NCBI GenBank assembly: GCA_017626895.1
Contig: JAGAHV010000312.1
Location: 1-13,932 of the forward strand
Length of the DNA: 13,932 bases
Direction of reading: 5' to 3'
From: Ventricola sp017626895
GTDB taxonomy: Bacteria; Bacillota; Clostridia; Christensenellales; Aristaeellaceae
The notes beneath the pieces were generated by a model. The model made no database searches. It saw only the letters and a program-made list of their open reading frames with translations, and was not told where the DNA came from. Positions 13,062 to 13,932 of this stretch are shown one piece after another; within the stretch, counting starts at the first letter, position 1, and each line of letters starts with the position of its first letter. The position numbers and the translations under genes are program-made.

Positions 13062-13932
13062 ATGGAAAACAGTTTATTATCTGAGCGGCTTTGCCATGAT
13101 TACCCGGGCCGTCTTGCCGTGGTCGGCAGCGGTCAAAACTGCACCTATGAGGATCTGCAAAAGGGGATCCTCGGTCTTAAGAATAAGCTCCGGACGATGG
13201 GTGTGAAGCGCGGAAGCCGCGTGGCGCTGTGGAGTTACAACTCCGCCAACTGGCTGATCGCCTTCTTCGCCATCGTCCGCGCCGGCGGCACCGCCGTGCT
13301 GGTGAATTACAGTATGAGCAGCCAGGACGCCGCCGGACTGCTGCGCATGACGGATACGGGCTTCCTCCTCTGCGGCGACAACGGAGAGACGAAAAAGGAT
13401 CCGGATGCCATGGCACATCTGGCTGCCCTTGCGGGCATCCCGGAGAGCCGCTGCATGGACATCCGTCCCTCCGTGCTGGACCTGGGGCACACTTTCCGCG
13501 AGGACACGGAGGTGCCTGAAGGCCCCGACGAATCCGACGAGAACGACACCTCATTCATCATCTTTACCTCCGGTACCACCTCCCAGCCCAAGGCGGTGCA
13601 GATTTCCCAGCGGGCGCTGACCTTCGATGCCGACGCCTTCAATGCCAACATCGGCACCTATGCCGGCCGCAGCATCTGCGTCGCCGTTCCACTGTTTCAT
13701 ATCCTGGGGCTCCTGATGAGCTATGCGTATCTTTGCCGCGGTGCCACCGTGTGTCTGCCGGCCAATTACAAACCGGACACGCTGGTTCGGGAGATCGACG
13801 CCTACCGCATTTCCGATATGGCGGCGGTGGGAGCGATTTACCTGAGTCTGGCTGAAGCGGAGGGCTTTGAGGAAAACGTGGTGCCCAACCTGCATCTTTG
13901 CATGATCGCGGGCGGCATGTCCACCCCGGTTC
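13062..13932 (+). CDS. AMP-forming acyl-CoA synthetase/ligase, 3' end beyond window
   Basis: The first 290 residues of an adenylate-forming enzyme (ANL superfamily), which activates a carboxylic acid with ATP to an acyl-adenylate and usually transfers it to CoA or a carrier. Landmarks are the early YEDLQ, SRVALWSYNSANWLIAFFAI, the P-loop FIIFTSGTTSQPKAV (residues 166-179, K177), and VPLFHILG (H213), equivalent to the A3 and A4 motifs. The C-terminal hinge and lid lie outside the window. The start is ATG 13062 with GGAG about 6-7 nt upstream. The substrate cannot be judged. It follows the FGGY remnant by 83 bp in the same direction and was probably co-transcribed with MATE and FGGY. Confidence 0.9.
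   Translation, partial: MENSLLSERLCHDYPGRLAVVGSGQNCTYEDLQKGILGLKNKLRTMGVKRGSRVALWSYNSANWLIAFFAIVRAGGTAVLVNYSMSSQDAAGLLRMTDTGFLLCGDNGETKKDPDAMAHLAALAGIPESRCMDIRPSVLDLGHTFREDTEVPEGPDESDENDTSFIIFTSGTTSQPKAVQISQRALTFDADAFNANIGTYAGRSICVAVPLFHILGLLMSYAYLCRGATVCLPANYKPDTLVREIDAYRISDMAAVGAIYLSLAEAEGFEENVVPNLHLCMIAGGMSTPV

Noticed and set aside
1..13932. CRISPR array, tRNA or rRNA genes
   Set aside because: No regularly spaced repeats and no tRNA- or rRNA-like sequence were found on reading both strands.

Overview
The window looks like a fairly G+C-rich Bacillota chromosome (Clostridia or Erysipelotrichia, probably gut-associated). The evidence is an OmpR-type two-component system, Rsb-like partner-switching proteins, strong SigA-type promoters and AGGAGG ribosome binding sites. 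The host genes favour G/C in third codon positions. Two stretches are visibly A+T-rich: about 1-740 and the mobile element at 7216-10275.

Layout. 1-1050 is a graveyard: a possible nuclease-type remnant, an IS1634-like transposase N-terminus with a frameshift, and the frameshifted C-terminal end of a type-B carboxylesterase. 1226-3242 (minus) is a response regulator/histidine kinase operon with its own extended -10 promoter. 3260-3770 has no convincing gene and ends in the terminator of the next operon. 3772-6499 (minus) is a partner-switching operon: membrane SpoIIE/PP2C phosphatase, two STAS antagonists and a GHKL anti-sigma-type kinase, transcribed from a clear promoter at 6623-6650. 6706-6922 is a likely serine-recombinase remnant followed by a terminator. 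From 7041 a plus-strand operon begins: a MATE transporter fused to a degenerate GHKL ATPase domain, a decayed FGGY sugar kinase, and an AMP-forming acyl-CoA synthetase that runs off the window. Phosphatase/STAS/kinase and MATE-GHKL/FGGY/ligase are divergently arranged and probably form one functional neighbourhood, but no sigma factor is present, so the regulated target is unknown.

The main discovery is a 3060-bp insertion sequence (7216-10275) sitting in codon 9 of the MATE gene. It has imperfect 45-bp terminal inverted repeats (35 of 45 matching) and a perfect 10-bp target duplication. Removing the element plus one duplication copy restores the MATE reading frame exactly. The element carries two ORFs. 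The first is colinear with IS630 transposases but has lost all three catalytic acidic residues. The second is a different D-D-E-type transposase resembling the ISKra4 group, and it has no ATG or GTG start. The two are joined across an A9 run where a one-nucleotide frame change would yield a single 961-residue protein. I read this as a two-part transposase: a catalytically dead IS630-like DNA-binding module joined by programmed slippage to an active nuclease module.

The plus-strand cluster is decaying. The MATE gene is split by the element. The FGGY kinase has lost its N-terminal half at a 38-bp near-perfect palindrome and carries an in-frame TGA. Family assignments come from recalled motifs and were not checked by searches.
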